A stretch of 64,000 nt of DNA from Candidatus Roseilinea sp. GTDB lineage: Bacteria > Chloroflexota > Anaerolineae > J036 > Brachytrichaceae. The notes under the pieces are model-generated. The model was given only the letters and a program-made list of their open reading frames with translations. It did no database searches and was not told the origin of the DNA. The stretch covers positions 16,870-80,869 of the forward strand of contig JANWYN010000109.1 in assembly GCA_025055235.1 (NCBI GenBank), given 5' to 3'. Positions 7,256 through 18,200 of this stretch are shown here, one piece after another; position 1 is the stretch's first letter; each line of letters begins with the position of its first letter. A program made the translations under genes and the position numbers.

Positions 7256-8080
7256 ATGCAACTTCCCGACCTACGCATCTTGCCGCTCGACCTGCTCATA
7301 CCGCACGAGCGCACCGATCCACGCCGCGTCAACCCACTGCTCGCGCGCATTCGCGACGAAGCCGTGCTGCGCAACCCGCCGATCGTCGCGCCGTTTGGCA
7401 ACGGCGACAAACAGTTCGTCGTGCTCGATGGCGCGAACCGCATCACGGCCATGCGCGCGCTCGGTGTGCCGCATGTGCTCGTACAGGTGGTGGACTACAG
7501 CCAAGTGCAGTTGTTCGTATGGCATCATGCCATCACCCAGTGCAGCATGGAGGAGCTGCTGGCGCAGGTGCGCAGCATCTCCGGGCTGCGCATTTGCGAA
7601 GGCGACTTGACCCATGCGCGCGCCTTGCTGGCGCGCCGCGAGGCGCTGGCTTTTATCTCGTGTGACTACACCCACAAGGCCGACATCCTGTGCGGCGGCG
7701 GCGACGTGCGCGAGCGCACCGAGCTGCTCAATCAGCTGGTGGACGTTTACGAGGGCTGCGCCAAAGTGCAGCGCACCACCAGCGACAACTTGCGCGAAGT
7801 GCGGCAGTCCTTCCCTGACGCCAGCGCAGTGGTGGTCTTCCCGCGCTACGAGCCGGCCGAGATCATCGAGCTGACGCGCACCGGCGTGAGGTTGCCCGCC
7901 GGCATCACGCGCCACGTGCTACCGCTGCGCGCGCTGCGCGTGAATTACCCGATGGCGATCCTGTGCAGCGACATGCCGCTGGCGCAGAAGCAAGGCCATC
8001 TAAGCGAGTGGATTCACGAGTGCATCATGAACCGGCGCGTGCGAACCTACGTCGAACCGACGGTGTTGTTTGACGAGTGA
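7256..8080 (+). CDS. ParB/sulfiredoxin-fold protein (SerK/SbnI-like)
   Basis: 274 residues. The N-terminal 90 residues carry the ParB-like fold: a positional-repeat segment with HERTDPRRV, then FVVLDGANRITAMRALG, matching the DGxxR loop of ParB/Srx nucleotide-binding proteins. Lack of a helix-turn-helix and of a parA partner argues against chromosome partitioning. Free-serine kinases of the SbnI/SerK type share this architecture, but the substrate cannot be read from sequence. The start is ATG at 7256 with TACAAT seven bases upstream. The stop is followed at once by a heptad repeat. Confidence 0.7.
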   Translation: MQLPDLRILPLDLLIPHERTDPRRVNPLLARIRDEAVLRNPPIVAPFGNGDKQFVVLDGANRITAMRALGVPHVLVQVVDYSQVQLFVWHHAITQCSMEELLAQVRSISGLRICEGDLTHARALLARREALAFISCDYTHKADILCGGGDVRERTELLNQLVDVYEGCAKVQRTTSDNLREVRQSFPDASAVVVFPRYEPAEIIELTRTGVRLPAGITRHVLPLRALRVNYPMAILCSDMPLAQKQGHLSEWIHECIMNRRVRTYVEPTVLFDE

Positions 8081-8183
8081 ACAGGTCGTCAGGTCATTGG
8101 GTCGCCAGGTCGTCAGGTCGTCAAGTCATCAATCATCACTCATCAATCATCACTCATCAATCATTCATCGGTCGTCAGTCGCT
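8081..8183. repeat. Heptad/octad tandem repeat (units AGGTCGTC, AATCATC)
   Basis: 8-base units (AGGTCGTC, AGGTCATT, GGGTCGCC and so on) pass into 7-base units (AATCATC, ACTCATC alternating). All on one strand without an inverted arm. It fills the gap between the ParB-fold gene and the LysM/M23 gene. Confidence 0.85.
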
Positions 8184-8192
8184 GAGCATTGG

Positions 8193-8198
8193 TACAAT
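8193..8198 (+). promoter_or_regulatory. -10 box (TACAAT) for the LysM/M23 gene
   Basis: TACAAT 12 bases before the GTG at 8211. It supports the choice of this internal start over the longer frame that would translate the heptad repeat. Confidence 0.55.
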
Positions 8199-8210
8199 CT
8201 GTGCGTCATC

Positions 8211-9611
8211 GTGTCCACAGTCCGGCCTTCGTTGAACGATCTTGCCCGTGGTGCTGTCGCCGCGCTGTTATCGGCGGCACTTTCGCTGCCATCGCTCTCG
8301 CTTTCAGCTTCCTACGCACAAGACCAACCGCCGGCTGTGCCGGCTGCGTCGCCCACCCCTGACCCGAACGCGCCGCCTCAACCGCCGGTCGAAGCCCAAC
8401 CCGCCGAGCTGCCCACGGCGGTGATCGAAGTCGTGGCGACGCCAGAACCGACGGAAACGCCCATCCCGCTGCCGCGCAGCAACGATCCGCTGGTGCGCTT
8501 CGTCCAGGTGGGCGAGACGCTGAACAGCCTCGCTGCGCAGTCCGGTTTCTCGGCCAGTGACCTCGCCCTGCGCAACAGGCTTACCAATCCACACTTGCTG
8601 CTGGTCGGCCAGCAGATTCGCATGCCGGCGGCGCCGTCGAACAACATTCAGTTGTATCGCGTGTCGGCCGGCGACACGTTGGTGAGCATTGCGGCGCAGT
8701 ATGGCGTCTCGCCTCATGCCCTGCGCCGCACCAACGATCTGCCGTGCAGCGCGTGCTTGGTGTTCGGCCAAATATTGCGCGTGCCGCAGACCGGCGTAGC
8801 CAGCAACCTGCCGGAACCGTTCAAGCGCATCGAGGTCTTGCCCGTCGTGCCGCGCCAGGGCGAAGTGATCGTCGTGCGCGTCGCCGCGCGCGCCCCGCTG
8901 CAACAGATCACCGGCATGCTGGCCGACCGGCCGCTGCGCTTCGCCCAGAAAAACGGCGAATACATCGCGCTGAGCGGCGTGTCGGCGCTGCAGGAGCCGG
9001 GGGTTTATCCAATCGCCATCCGCGCCATCACACAGAACGGCCTGGCCAGCGTGGTGCAAGGCCGGCTGCAAGTAGGCGCCGGACGCTTCGGTTATGAGAA
9101 CCTCAGCCTCAGCGCAAAGTTGATGCCGCTGCTCGAACCTCAGGTCAACCAGGAGGAGCGGGCCGAACTCGACGCGATCTTCAGCGACTTTTCGGGCACG
9201 CAGTGGTGGCAAGGGCCGCTGCAATGGCCGATCAAGAGCAAGATTGTGTCGTACTACGGCACACGGCGCAACTTCAACCGCGGCAAGCTGAACACCTTCC
9301 ACAGCGGCATAGACCTATCGGCGCGCGTCGGCACGCCGGTCAAGGCGGCTGCGCCCGGGCGCGTCACGGCTGCACAGGCGTTTCCAATTCGTGGCAATGC
9401 CATCATCCTGGATCACGGTCGCGGCGTGTTCACCGTGTATTGCCACCTGTCGAAGTTCGAGGTCGAGGTGGGCCAGATCGTCAACGCCGGCGACGTGATC
9501 GGCTACACCGGCAACACCGGTCGCAGCCTGGGCCCGCATTTACATTTCGAGCTGGCCGTCGGTGGCGTGACCGTCAACCCGCTTGCTTGGCTGGAACGCG
9601 AGCTGCCCTGA
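8211..9611 (+). CDS. Secreted LysM x2 + M23 endopeptidase
   Basis: 466 residues. Order: signal peptide (to about residue 36, ending ASYA), Pro-rich linker, LysM 1 (about 95-140, FVQVGETLNSLAAQSG), LysM 2 (about 147-195, YRVSAGDTLVSIAAQYG), a beta-rich middle region and a C-terminal M23 (LytM/lysostaphin) domain. The zinc ligands are present: His364 and Asp368 of HSGID, and His443-x-His445 of HLHFE. It should cut peptidoglycan cross-links or activate amidases in the envelope. GTG start; the longer frame from 8070 would begin in repeat DNA. The next gene starts one base after the stop. Confidence 0.88.
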   Translation: MSTVRPSLNDLARGAVAALLSAALSLPSLSLSASYAQDQPPAVPAASPTPDPNAPPQPPVEAQPAELPTAVIEVVATPEPTETPIPLPRSNDPLVRFVQVGETLNSLAAQSGFSASDLALRNRLTNPHLLLVGQQIRMPAAPSNNIQLYRVSAGDTLVSIAAQYGVSPHALRRTNDLPCSACLVFGQILRVPQTGVASNLPEPFKRIEVLPVVPRQGEVIVVRVAARAPLQQITGMLADRPLRFAQKNGEYIALSGVSALQEPGVYPIAIRAITQNGLASVVQGRLQVGAGRFGYENLSLSAKLMPLLEPQVNQEERAELDAIFSDFSGTQWWQGPLQWPIKSKIVSYYGTRRNFNRGKLNTFHSGIDLSARVGTPVKAAAPGRVTAAQAFPIRGNAIILDHGRGVFTVYCHLSKFEVEVGQIVNAGDVIGYTGNTGRSLGPHLHFELAVGGVTVNPLAWLERELP

Positions 9612-9612
9612 C

Positions 9613-11370
9613 ATGCGCCTGTCGTCCCTCTTCGGCGTCACGCTGCGCGAAGCGCCCGCCGGCGTCGAGTCCGCGAGCCACCAGTTGCTGTTACGCGCCG
9701 GCTTCGTCCGTCCGATCGGCACGGGTCTCTTCGCCTACCTGCCGCTCGCCCGTCGCGCGCTGGTCAAGATCGAGCATGTGCTGCGCGAGGAGCTGAGCGC
9801 CATCGGCGGCCAAGAGATGCAGTTGCCGGTCGTGCTGCCTGCCGAACTTGCAGGCGCAGCCGGCGCCGAGGCGGCGCGCTTCACAGATCGCAAAGCGCGC
9901 GACCTGGCGCTGGCCGCATCGTGGGAAGCCGCGATCGCCGAGGTCGTCAGGAGCGAGATCCGGTCGCATCGCCAACTGCCGCAGTTGGTGTTTCACGTTC
10001 AGTCGCAGTTCCGCGACGAGCTGCGCCCGCGCGCCGGCCTGCTCAACGCGCGCGAGTTCACGGCGCTGCAAGCGTTCGCGTTGGCCGCCGACGACGCCGG
10101 CATGCAGGCGCAGTACGGCGCGCTGCGCGAGGCGTGGCTGCGTGCCTTCCGGCGTTGCGCGCTGCCGGTCATCATGGTTGAGGCCGGCATGGGCGATGCC
10201 GTCGCGCATCGCTTCGTGTATCTCACGCCGGAGGGCGAAGACGAGATCGTCGCGTGCGACGCGTGTGGTTACGCCGCCGACCGGCGCGCAGCAACCTTTC
10301 GCAAGCCGCTGGGCAACGCCGAGCCGCTCCGGCCGATTGAGAAGGTCGCCACGCCTGACGCCAAGACGATCGAAGCGCTGGCGCGCTTCCTCGCCATCCC
10401 GCGGCGCAAGACGGCCAAGGCGGTCTTCCTCGTGGCGACAGACGATGCAGCCGAAGGCCGGCAAGCACGCTTTGTCTTCGTCGTGATTCGCGGCGACATG
10501 GAGGTGAACACGGCCAAGCTGGCCGCTGCGCTCGGCACGACCGACCTGCGGCCGGCGACCGACGACGAGATTCGCGCCGCCGGCGCGGAGCCGGGCTATG
10601 CGTCACCTGTCGGGTTAGCCGAGCAGATTCACCGCTCGCCGTTGCCGGTGGTAGTCGTCGTGGACGACGCCGTGCCGGCCTCGCCCAACCTGGTCGCCGG
10701 CGCAAACGTGCCTGGCTATCACTTGTTGAATACGAACTACGGCCGGGACTACACCGCCCACATTGTGGCCGACATCGCTGCTGCCGGCGAGGGCGATGCC
10801 TGCCCGCGATGCGGCGCGCCGCTGCGCTTGACCCAAGGCGTGGCTGTCGGTCGTATGCGCTGGCTCAGCGCATCGTATGCCGAAGCGATGCGCCTGGCAT
10901 ATCGCACTGCCGATGGCGCATCGCGGCCGGTGATGATGGCGAGCGCGGGCGTCGGCGTCAGCCGGCTGCTGGCGTGCATCGCCGAGGCGCACCACGACGA
11001 CAACGGGCTGATCTGGCCGCCGAGCGTCGCGCCGTACGGGGTGCATCTGGTGGCGCTGGCCGGCCGGGATGGCGACGCACTCGCCAAGGCCGAGGCGCTC
11101 TATCGCGACTTGCAACGCGCAGGGATCGAAGTGCTCTTCGACGACCGCGCCGAGTCGCCCGGCGTGAAGTTCGCCGACGCCGACCTGATCGGCCTGCCGT
11201 TGCGCGTCACCGTTGCGCCGAAGTCGCTGGCTGCCGGCGGCGTGGAATTCAAGCGCCGCGATGCCGAAGCGCGGGAGATCGTGCCGCTCGGCGATGCGGT
11301 CGAGCACGCGCGGCGCATGCTCGATCAAATGGCTGCCGAGGTCGAAGCCGGCGCGTGGCACGCGCTGTAA
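9613..11370 (+). CDS. Prolyl-tRNA synthetase homologue with degenerate active-site motifs
   Basis: 585 residues with the full bacterial ProRS layout: class II core, YbaK-like editing insertion (about 244-335), class II motif 3 (GVGVSR, near 446) and the anticodon-binding domain. Motif 2 (FRDELRPR) is kept. The THEE motif that contacts ATP and proline reads Ser103-Trp104-Glu105-Ala, and the REFxMKDAYS segment reads REFTALQAFAL (147-157), losing Lys, Asp and Tyr. The VGHIFKLG segment reads VGRMRWLS. Such changes suggest a paralogue that no longer makes Pro-tRNA normally, perhaps a trans-editing protein; a standard proS elsewhere would settle this. It follows the LysM/M23 gene by one base. Confidence 0.85.
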   Translation: MRLSSLFGVTLREAPAGVESASHQLLLRAGFVRPIGTGLFAYLPLARRALVKIEHVLREELSAIGGQEMQLPVVLPAELAGAAGAEAARFTDRKARDLALAASWEAAIAEVVRSEIRSHRQLPQLVFHVQSQFRDELRPRAGLLNAREFTALQAFALAADDAGMQAQYGALREAWLRAFRRCALPVIMVEAGMGDAVAHRFVYLTPEGEDEIVACDACGYAADRRAATFRKPLGNAEPLRPIEKVATPDAKTIEALARFLAIPRRKTAKAVFLVATDDAAEGRQARFVFVVIRGDMEVNTAKLAAALGTTDLRPATDDEIRAAGAEPGYASPVGLAEQIHRSPLPVVVVVDDAVPASPNLVAGANVPGYHLLNTNYGRDYTAHIVADIAAAGEGDACPRCGAPLRLTQGVAVGRMRWLSASYAEAMRLAYRTADGASRPVMMASAGVGVSRLLACIAEAHHDDNGLIWPPSVAPYGVHLVALAGRDGDALAKAEALYRDLQRAGIEVLFDDRAESPGVKFADADLIGLPLRVTVAPKSLAAGGVEFKRRDAEAREIVPLGDAVEHARRMLDQMAAEVEAGAWHAL

Positions 11371-11381
11371 AAACATGCTAC

Positions 11382-11398
11382 GACAGGTCAGACCTGTC
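11382..11398. repeat. Short palindrome GACAGGTCAGACCTGTC
   Basis: Perfect 8-bp arms around one base, between the convergent ProRS-like and DUF5615 genes. It shares GGTCAGACC with the larger palindromes at 12220-12246 and 39525-39557. Confidence 0.6.
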
Positions 11399-11412
11399 TT
11401 CAGCGCAATTCG

Positions 11413-11754
11413 CTACTCCCCAGAAATCTCGACCAAGTCCTCGCTCGCGTTAAGCAGCGCAATCACAGTCGGCAGCTCTTTTGTCAGCACCTGCTTGAGG
11501 CGATTGTTCGAGGTGTTGCCGCACGTCACCCAGATGATTTTGGGCGGTGCACCGAGTTGCTCCTGCAACTCGACGAAGTCACCATCTTTTGTCATCACTG
11601 TCGCTGATGCCGTTCGTGCGGCGAAGAAGATAACAGTGTCGGTCGCATCTCTCAACCCCAAGTCGCGAACGGCGGTAGCTTCGATGCCGGGGAGGTTAAG
11701 TGAAATCCATGTCGCTATTGCAGGCGATAACCGCGCGTCAACCCATAGTTTCAT
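11413..11754 (-). CDS. DUF5615 PIN-like protein, probable toxin
   Basis: 113 residues starting MKLWVDARLSPAIATWI, the signature of DUF5615 (PIN-fold-like) proteins, with conserved acids at VDAR, RDLGLRDATD and MTKDGDF. These are usually encoded with DUF433 antitoxin-like proteins, as here: its start overlaps the stop of the upstream DUF433 gene by four bases. The presumed role is an RNase toxin; activity is not established. Confidence 0.8.
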   Translation of the reverse strand: MKLWVDARLSPAIATWISLNLPGIEATAVRDLGLRDATDTVIFFAARTASATVMTKDGDFVELQEQLGAPPKIIWVTCGNTSNNRLKQVLTKELPTVIALLNASEDLVEISGE

Positions 11755-11981
11755 GAGGCGACAAGAATTGGATGGTCGAGACGACGGGCGGCAAATCGGG
11801 CAACGGCTTGTATGTCCTCAATCTCAAGATCGGGGAGCTCCTCGAGAATCTCGGCGGGGGTGAGACCGGCGGCGAGCAAATCCAACACGTCAACGACCCG
11901 AATTCGCATGCCACGAATGCACGGCCGTCCACCACACTGCTCGGGATTCACAGTGATTCTCTCAGTCAGATTTGTCTGCAT
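11751..11981 (-). CDS. DUF433 protein, probable antitoxin
   Basis: 76 residues with the DUF433 pattern (ITVNPEQCGGRPCIRGMRI, then VVDVLDLLAAGLTPAEILEE). This is a small winged-helix-like DNA-binding family. It overlaps the DUF5615 gene by 4 bp, a translationally coupled two-gene unit. It probably neutralises its partner and represses the pair. Confidence 0.82.
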   Translation of the reverse strand: MQTNLTERITVNPEQCGGRPCIRGMRIRVVDVLDLLAAGLTPAEILEELPDLEIEDIQAVARFAARRLDHPILVAS

Positions 11982-12147
11982 CGTCCTTACCTCTTACGAA
12001 GCAATGGTCTGCGCGCCGATATCGCCGTCGAAGTTCTAATTGCTCAGCGAGCGCACTTTTTATAGGCCACTGCGGGCTTTGCCGATGAGCAATTATAGGT
12101 TCCGTAGGTGAATCCGGAGTCTCTTTGCCGGAAACCCACTTCGTGCG

Positions 12148-12172
12148 TTTCTCGAAGAAACCCGGTTTCTCG
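12148..12172. repeat. AGAAACCCGGTTTCT palindrome
   Basis: TTTCTCGAAGAAACCCGGTT continues into TCTCG, giving GAAACCCGGTTTC self-complementarity. A related sequence, TCTCGAAGAAAACCCGGTTT, lies at 63005-63024. Similar elements are common in cyanobacterial intergenic DNA. Confidence 0.6.
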
Positions 12173-12219
12173 TTTCCAATGAGTTGGAGGAGGCGCTATG
12201 GTGCGCCTCTGGAAAGACG

Positions 12220-12246
12220 GGTCAGACCGCTTCGAGCGGTCTGACC
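12220..12246. repeat. GGTCAGACCGC hairpin
   Basis: Perfect 11-bp arms around TTCGA, ten bases past the stop of the A2M-like gene. The same arm is found at 39525-39557. It may end transcription of the A2M-like gene, although no T-run follows. Confidence 0.7.
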
Positions 12247-12256
12247 TGTTCATAGG

Positions 12257-15200
12257 CTAACGCTCAATCGTGAACGCCGCCCCGTCGCTCCGCCCGAACA
12301 CCTCGGGGAAGTAAGTCTGCTCGGCCGACGCCGGCATTACCTTGAACTGGCCGGCGATGCTGGGCCGGATGACGTAGGTGTATTCGTACGTGCCGGCGGG
12401 CAGGTAGCTGGCGAAGACGGCCACGCGGTCGTCATAGATCTCCCGGTGGTTGAAGTACCACCAGCCCCAGCCGCCCTTGCCGCCGAAGATAGGGATGACC
12501 GGCTCGTCGCCCAGGTTCAGCGTCTGGCTGGTCTTCAACGAGGTGTCCACCGCTTCTGCGCCGCTCGGCAGCGGGTCGGTGATGCGCAAGTAATACAGCT
12601 CGCTCGGCGCGACGATGGTCAAACGCACGCGCACGTTCTGCCCGATCTTCGCGCCGTTGATGGCCGGGCACGGCTTGTCCGGCGCCGGCGCGCAGTCGGC
12701 CAGCTCGTACTTGCGCGCGATCACGATACCGCGGTTGATGGCCGGCGCGGCGTCCGCGGGCAGATAGGCGCGCAGGTGCGCGGTGTAGTACAGCCGGCCC
12801 TCGCCCGCGCCGCGCTCGAAGGCCAGCTCGTTGGCCTGCGTCCGCAACAGGTTCGCGACGGCGACCACCGCTTCCGCCGACTCGCCCTGCGGATTGGCCT
12901 GGCCGCGCAGCAGGCTCTGGTCGTTCAACGTGACGCGCCAGTCGAACGCGCTGCGGCGCTCATCGGTCGCTCGGATCCATTCGGCGAAGGCGACGATGGC
13001 CCAAGCAGTCTCTTGGGTGGTGGACCAGCCACTGCCGGTGCGCGCCGCCATCAACCATCGCACGGCATTGGGCGCGAACGCGCTGCGCGGGTCGAGCCGC
13101 GCCAGCGCCGCCAGCACGATGCCTGTGCTGCGGGTGTCGCTGCTCCAGTTGGCCCAGTCGCGCTCGCGTTCCTGCCACGATACGCCGGTCGCGCTGGGGA
13201 TCGCCGCCGCCTGAATGTCGGCCAACAGCGTCTTGATGCGCGAGTCGCCCGGGTTGATCCTGTCCAGCGCCATGGCCAGCAGCGCCCGGCCGTAATGGCT
13301 GAGCTTGGCGCGGTTCTCGTAGAGCGCGCCCAGCCGGCCACTGTCACCGCGCCCGGCCTCAGTCTGCACGAACAAGATGTAGGCTTGGCGATTGGCTGCG
13401 GTCGCGTCGGCCAGCGCGCTCGGCGGCTTGAGCTGCTCACTCAGGTAGTTGAGCGCGCGGTTCAGCGCGCCCTCGTCCACCGGGAAGCCGGCCTGCTGCG
13501 CGCGCGCCATGGCCCACACGACGTGGGCGCTGACCATCGGGTCACTAGGGCTGCTGATCCACCAGCCCCAGCCGCCGTCGCTGTGCTGCTGGCCGTATAG
13601 GCGCTGCAGCGCTGCGGCAGCATCGTAGGCGGCTGTGACACCGGCCTGCACCAGCGCCAGGTTGACGATGATGCGCGAGGCGGTCCATTCGGCGCTCTCG
13701 TAGGGATAGGCCTCCAGCGCCTGCACGCCCTTCGCTGCCGCGACACCCAAGCCGGTATCCACGCGCACGGTTAGATCGCCCCGGCCGGTGTCGAGCCGCG
13801 GCGGCAGGGCGATCAGCTCGAGCTTGCGCCCCGGCTCGCCCAGGTCGCCCGCCGTGCCAACCGTCTCCGGCGCGGAATAGCGCAGGATCGGGATGCCGTT
13901 CGGCGCGCCCAACAGTCCGGGCTGCGCGCTATCTTGCAGGCCGCCGCCGGCCACCGTCATCGTGATCTCCGACGAGGCCACCGCGCCGGTCGCGGGCTCT
14001 TGCACGGTCACCGTCCAGTCCACGCGCGTCGTGCTGCCGGCCTTTACGTTGACCTGCTGGATGGCGTCCCCGCCGATCAGCGTGAGGCCGGTGGAGGCGA
14101 GGGCGACCTGCACATCCAGATCGGCCGCGGTGTTGTTGTTCACCACCGCGCCGATGGTGACCGTGTCGCCGGCAACGAAGAAGCGCGGGGTGACCGGCCG
14201 CACCAACAGCGGTTTAGTGGAGACGACCTCGTTGGTCGCCTCGCCCACGCGCGTGTCGGGCGTAATGGCGCGCGCGGTCATCCGCCAGGTGGTCAGATTA
14301 TCGGGCAGGATGATCTGCACGCGCGCCCGGCCATCGGCGCCGGTCTGCACCACGGCGTTCCAGTAAGCCGTGTCTTTGAAGTTGCGACGGGTGAATTGCA
14401 CATCGGCGAGCGCTTCGCCGCCTCCACCGCCGCCCTTGGCCTCTGCCGAGAGGAGTCTCGAGGTGATGCGATCCACGTTCACGCTGAGCGTGCTGGACGT
14501 GCGCACGCTGAGCGGGCGCCGGCCGTAGAAGGCGTCGAGGATCGGCTCCACGTTTGGATCGGCCAGGCTGAGCACGGCTTTGTCCACCAGCGCCAGCGAC
14601 AGTTCGGCTTGCACGGGGTTGCCGGCGGCGTCGGTCACGCGGATGTCGTAGGTGGCCGTGTCGCGCGGGGCGTATTGCGCCCGGTCGGGCGTGATCTCGA
14701 TGTTGAGGGCAAACTGCGCGGGATCCACCTCAAACTGGGTGTAGCCCAGCCGGTAGGCCGGCACGGGGTTGTCGCTGCTCACACCCTGAACGATGAGCAC
14801 CGAGACATAGACGTTCGGCGCGAAGCTCGGCTCGATGGGGATGTCGAGCACGTCGCTATTGCTGCGCAGGGTGATCGTCTTGCGCTGGAGGAAGCCACCG
14901 CGCTCGATGGTGAGCAGCGCAGTGGTCGCGCCCTGGAAGGGCGACGGCACCAGCACGCGGGCCGTCTCGCCCACCTGGTAGCTGCGCTTGTCGGCCTTCA
15001 GCTCGATGCGGTCGTTGTTCTCCACCCGCCAGGCCACGTATTCGCCGGCCGACGAGACGTAGACCGACGTGCCGGCCGCCACGGCAGGCTCCGTGCCGGC
15101 GGGGCCGGCAGCGACGATGTGATACTCGCCGCCCTCCTGCGGCCGGAAGCCGGCCAGCGCTTTGCCGTCGGCGTCGGTCGTGATGGTGATCGAGAACACC

Positions 15201-18200
15201 TCGGTATCGCTGGGCACGGAGGAGTAGTACAGCCCGCCGTAAGGATCCTGCTCCTGCGTGGTGAACCACTGCCGGCGGTTGAACGACACGACGACGGGCT
15301 TGTTCGGCATAGGTTGGCCGTCCCAGCCCACCGAGATCACGTCAACGGTGACTTCGTCGCCTGCGTTGAAGACGTATCCGCGCGGGGCAATGCCGAAGTA
15401 GAACGCGCCCTTGTGCACGACAACGCTGACGCGCGCCGAGACGCTCTGGTCGTTGACGTCGGTCACGCTGGCTTCCAGCGTGAAACGCGCGCTGGTCTTG
15501 CGCTTGCTCAAGTCGGCCGGCAGGCTGAGGGTGAAGCGGCCCTGCGCGTCGGTGACGCCCTCGCCGCTGGCGATCGGTTCGTTGAAGCCGAAGATGCTGC
15601 GCGGGCTGAAGTCGAAGTCGCCAAAGGTATAGCTGCCGGCGCCGGTGTAGCGGTCGAAGAAGTAGTCCGTCGCAAGCAACGACCAACGCACCTGGGCGCC
15701 CGCGACGTTGCCGCCGAAGAAGTATTTGGCGTCGAAGGTAGCGTTGATCGTCTCGCCGTCGAGGTAGTCGGTCTTGTCCGTCGCCGCCGTCACCTCGAAC
15801 TCCGGCACGCGATAGGCCGCGACCAGGAACGACACGCCGTAGTAGCTGCACGGCGGCTCATCCTGCCCACGGTTGAGCCGGGGCACGCAAATCTGGATGA
15901 AGTACTGACCGGTGGGCGCGCCGTTGTCTAGGGCGAACTGGCCGTTGAAGCCGCCATTGGCATCCAGGGGAACGGTCGTGCTGACGACCTGCTGGCCCTG
16001 GCCGTTGAAAATGGTCAGGTTGACCTGCGTGACATCCGTCGGCACGGTGTAGCGAGCATCGTCGTCGCGGCGCACGATGCCTTTGTAGAACACCATCTGG
16101 CCGGGGCGATAGACCGGCCGGTCGGTGTAGAGGTAGGCGAAGAACGGCTCGGCCTGGTAGCGCCCGGGCAGATTGAAGTCGTAGATGTTGATGCCGAAGG
16201 ACATCTCGCTCCAGGCGACGCCGAACGGCCCACCTGGCTCACCTACCAGCGCGTAAAGCGTGTGATACGGGCGGTAGCGCTCGGGGAAGGTGACGAAGGC
16301 CTGGCCGGCCTCTTCACCGCCGCCGGTCGTCGCAGAGGCGATCTCGGCGAAGGTATTGTCGCGGAAAGAGACGAGCACACCCGACAACGACGCGCCGGTG
16401 TTCAGGTTCGTTACCCAGGCCAGCCCCTCGCGGTCGCCGCGCTTCAAGCCGATGTGCACGTTAGTGACGATGAGGATGTGGCGGATGGGTTGAAAGTCAC
16501 GATCGAGGGCGACCAGCTCCGGCGCGCTCACGGTGAGCAGGTAGATGCCGGTCGGCAATGCACCGCCGCCTTCGCTGAGCGAGACTTTGTAATTGTCCGA
16601 TTCGTTTAACCCGGCAGTGGTCATCACCGACCACCGGTGCACCATCTGGTCGGCGCCGGGTTTGAAGGCGCGCAGGTTTTCATACGAGTTGACTGCGCCG
16701 GTGAGGTCGTAGAACTGCTGAGGCGTGAGTGACGCCAGCTCGAAATCGAGCCGGGTGACGTTGCGATAGAGCACGAACAACTGCGTCGGCTGCGCGGCGT
16801 TGTAGGTGCCGACCAGGCCGTCGCTCTGCACGATGACGAGCGGCGGCAGCGGGCCGGTCGAGAAGCGCACTTCGGTGTCCCGGCCGATCTTGACGCCGTA
16901 GATGTCGGTCGCGTCGCCGCCGATGCGCACGCGGTAGTTGGTGGACGGCTTGAGGTTAACGTAGAGTGCGAACTCGTTGCTGAACTCGTCGTAATAGCTG
17001 TACACGCCGGTCAGCGTGATGGGCGGGTCGAACGCCAAGTTGGCGATGACGGTGGGCACGGACATCGGCGCGCTGAAGCGGATGGCGAAGCCGTCGGTGG
17101 CCGGTGCACGGTCCTGGCCATCGGCCGGGCGCGTTTTTACCACTGTCGGCAGCGGAACGGCCTGAAAGGTCGTGGTCGTTTCGACAGCCGTCGCGCCAGA
17201 ACCGGCAGCGGCGCGCGCGCCGGCTTTGACGCGCACGGTGTAGGTCTGCCCGCGCTGGTAGTCCTCGTCGGGCACGAAGGCCATCACCTCGCCGAAGGAC
17301 CTGGGCAGGGGGGGCGCGCCGGCGGGCTGCGATGCCGGCTCGAACGGCTGGGGAGAAGGTTCAGGCGGCGGCTCGTCGGCCCAGCGGAAAGACCCGCGCA
17401 CCGGCGGCTCGATCACGAACGCCGCCTCGGCGCTGGCGCGATCCATCTTCTGGCTGAAGGTGACGCTGATCGGCTGGCGCAGGCCGATGTTCTTCGCGCC
17501 GTCGGATGGTGCGATGAACTTGACGACCGGCGCGGCCACGCTGAACGTCCAGACGTAGTCGCTTTCCAGCAGCGCGCCGGTGGTGTCCCGCAGGCCGGCA
17601 GCAACGCGACCCTCGTAGGTCGCGCCGGCTTGCAGCGGCTGTGATGGTTGGAAGACGTAGATGCTGGTGTTCAGCCATTGGCCGCGGCCGGCGACCGGTG
17701 GGTTGAACGTCACCGGCGCAGGCAGATTGGCCTGTTCGTCCAGCGTGGTGAGCGGGACGACCGGCCGGTTGAACAGCACGGTGATCGTCGCGTCGGCGGT
17801 CACATCTTGCGCGCCGGCGGCGGGGATGGTCTGCGCGACGGCCAGCGCGCCGACGGTGTTGACGGTGAACGACTCCGGCCGGGCCAGGGCCAAGCCCTTG
17901 GCGCTCTTGGCGTCGGTCGAGAGCGAGACGGTGTAGCGCGTCGCGCGCGCCCAGTCTTGGCTCGGCTTGAACAGGGCGCGGTTATCGCTCGTCCACTCCA
18001 GCTTGCCGGTCACGGCGACGCCATCGGCGGTTTGCACGCTGAGCGCGCGCTCCACCGAGCGGCGATCCATCGGTTGGTCGAAGATCAGCTCGATGGGCTT
18101 GTCCACCGGCAGCTCCTCGCCCTGAACCGGCGCGCGATCTACCAGGATCGGGTTGACGAGCGGGCGCGGCGTGGGCGATGGGCCGGGCGTGGCCGGCGGG

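Larger units (their letters stand above)
11982..12256. other. Intergenic region with two palindromes
   Basis: No gene is supported. It contains an AGAAACCCGGTTTCT-type element at about 12148-12172, GAGGCGC/GCGCCTC arms near 12188-12209 and the GGTCAGACCGC palindrome (12220-12246). A 69-codon frame through it only translates these repeats. Confidence 0.65.

Noticed and set aside
8070..8210. Longer N-terminus of the LysM/M23 protein
   Set aside because: It would translate the heptad repeat; signal peptide and promoter support GTG 8211.
12044..12253. 69-codon minus-strand frame between DUF433 and the A2M-like gene
   Set aside because: It translates only palindromic repeats and has no family resemblance.
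13934..15931. Long plus-strand open frame opposite the A2M-like gene
   Set aside because: Arg/His/Ala-rich antisense frame typical of high-GC DNA; the minus-strand protein has recognisable domains throughout. The same holds for 4312-5976, 1579-3075 and 12446-13600.
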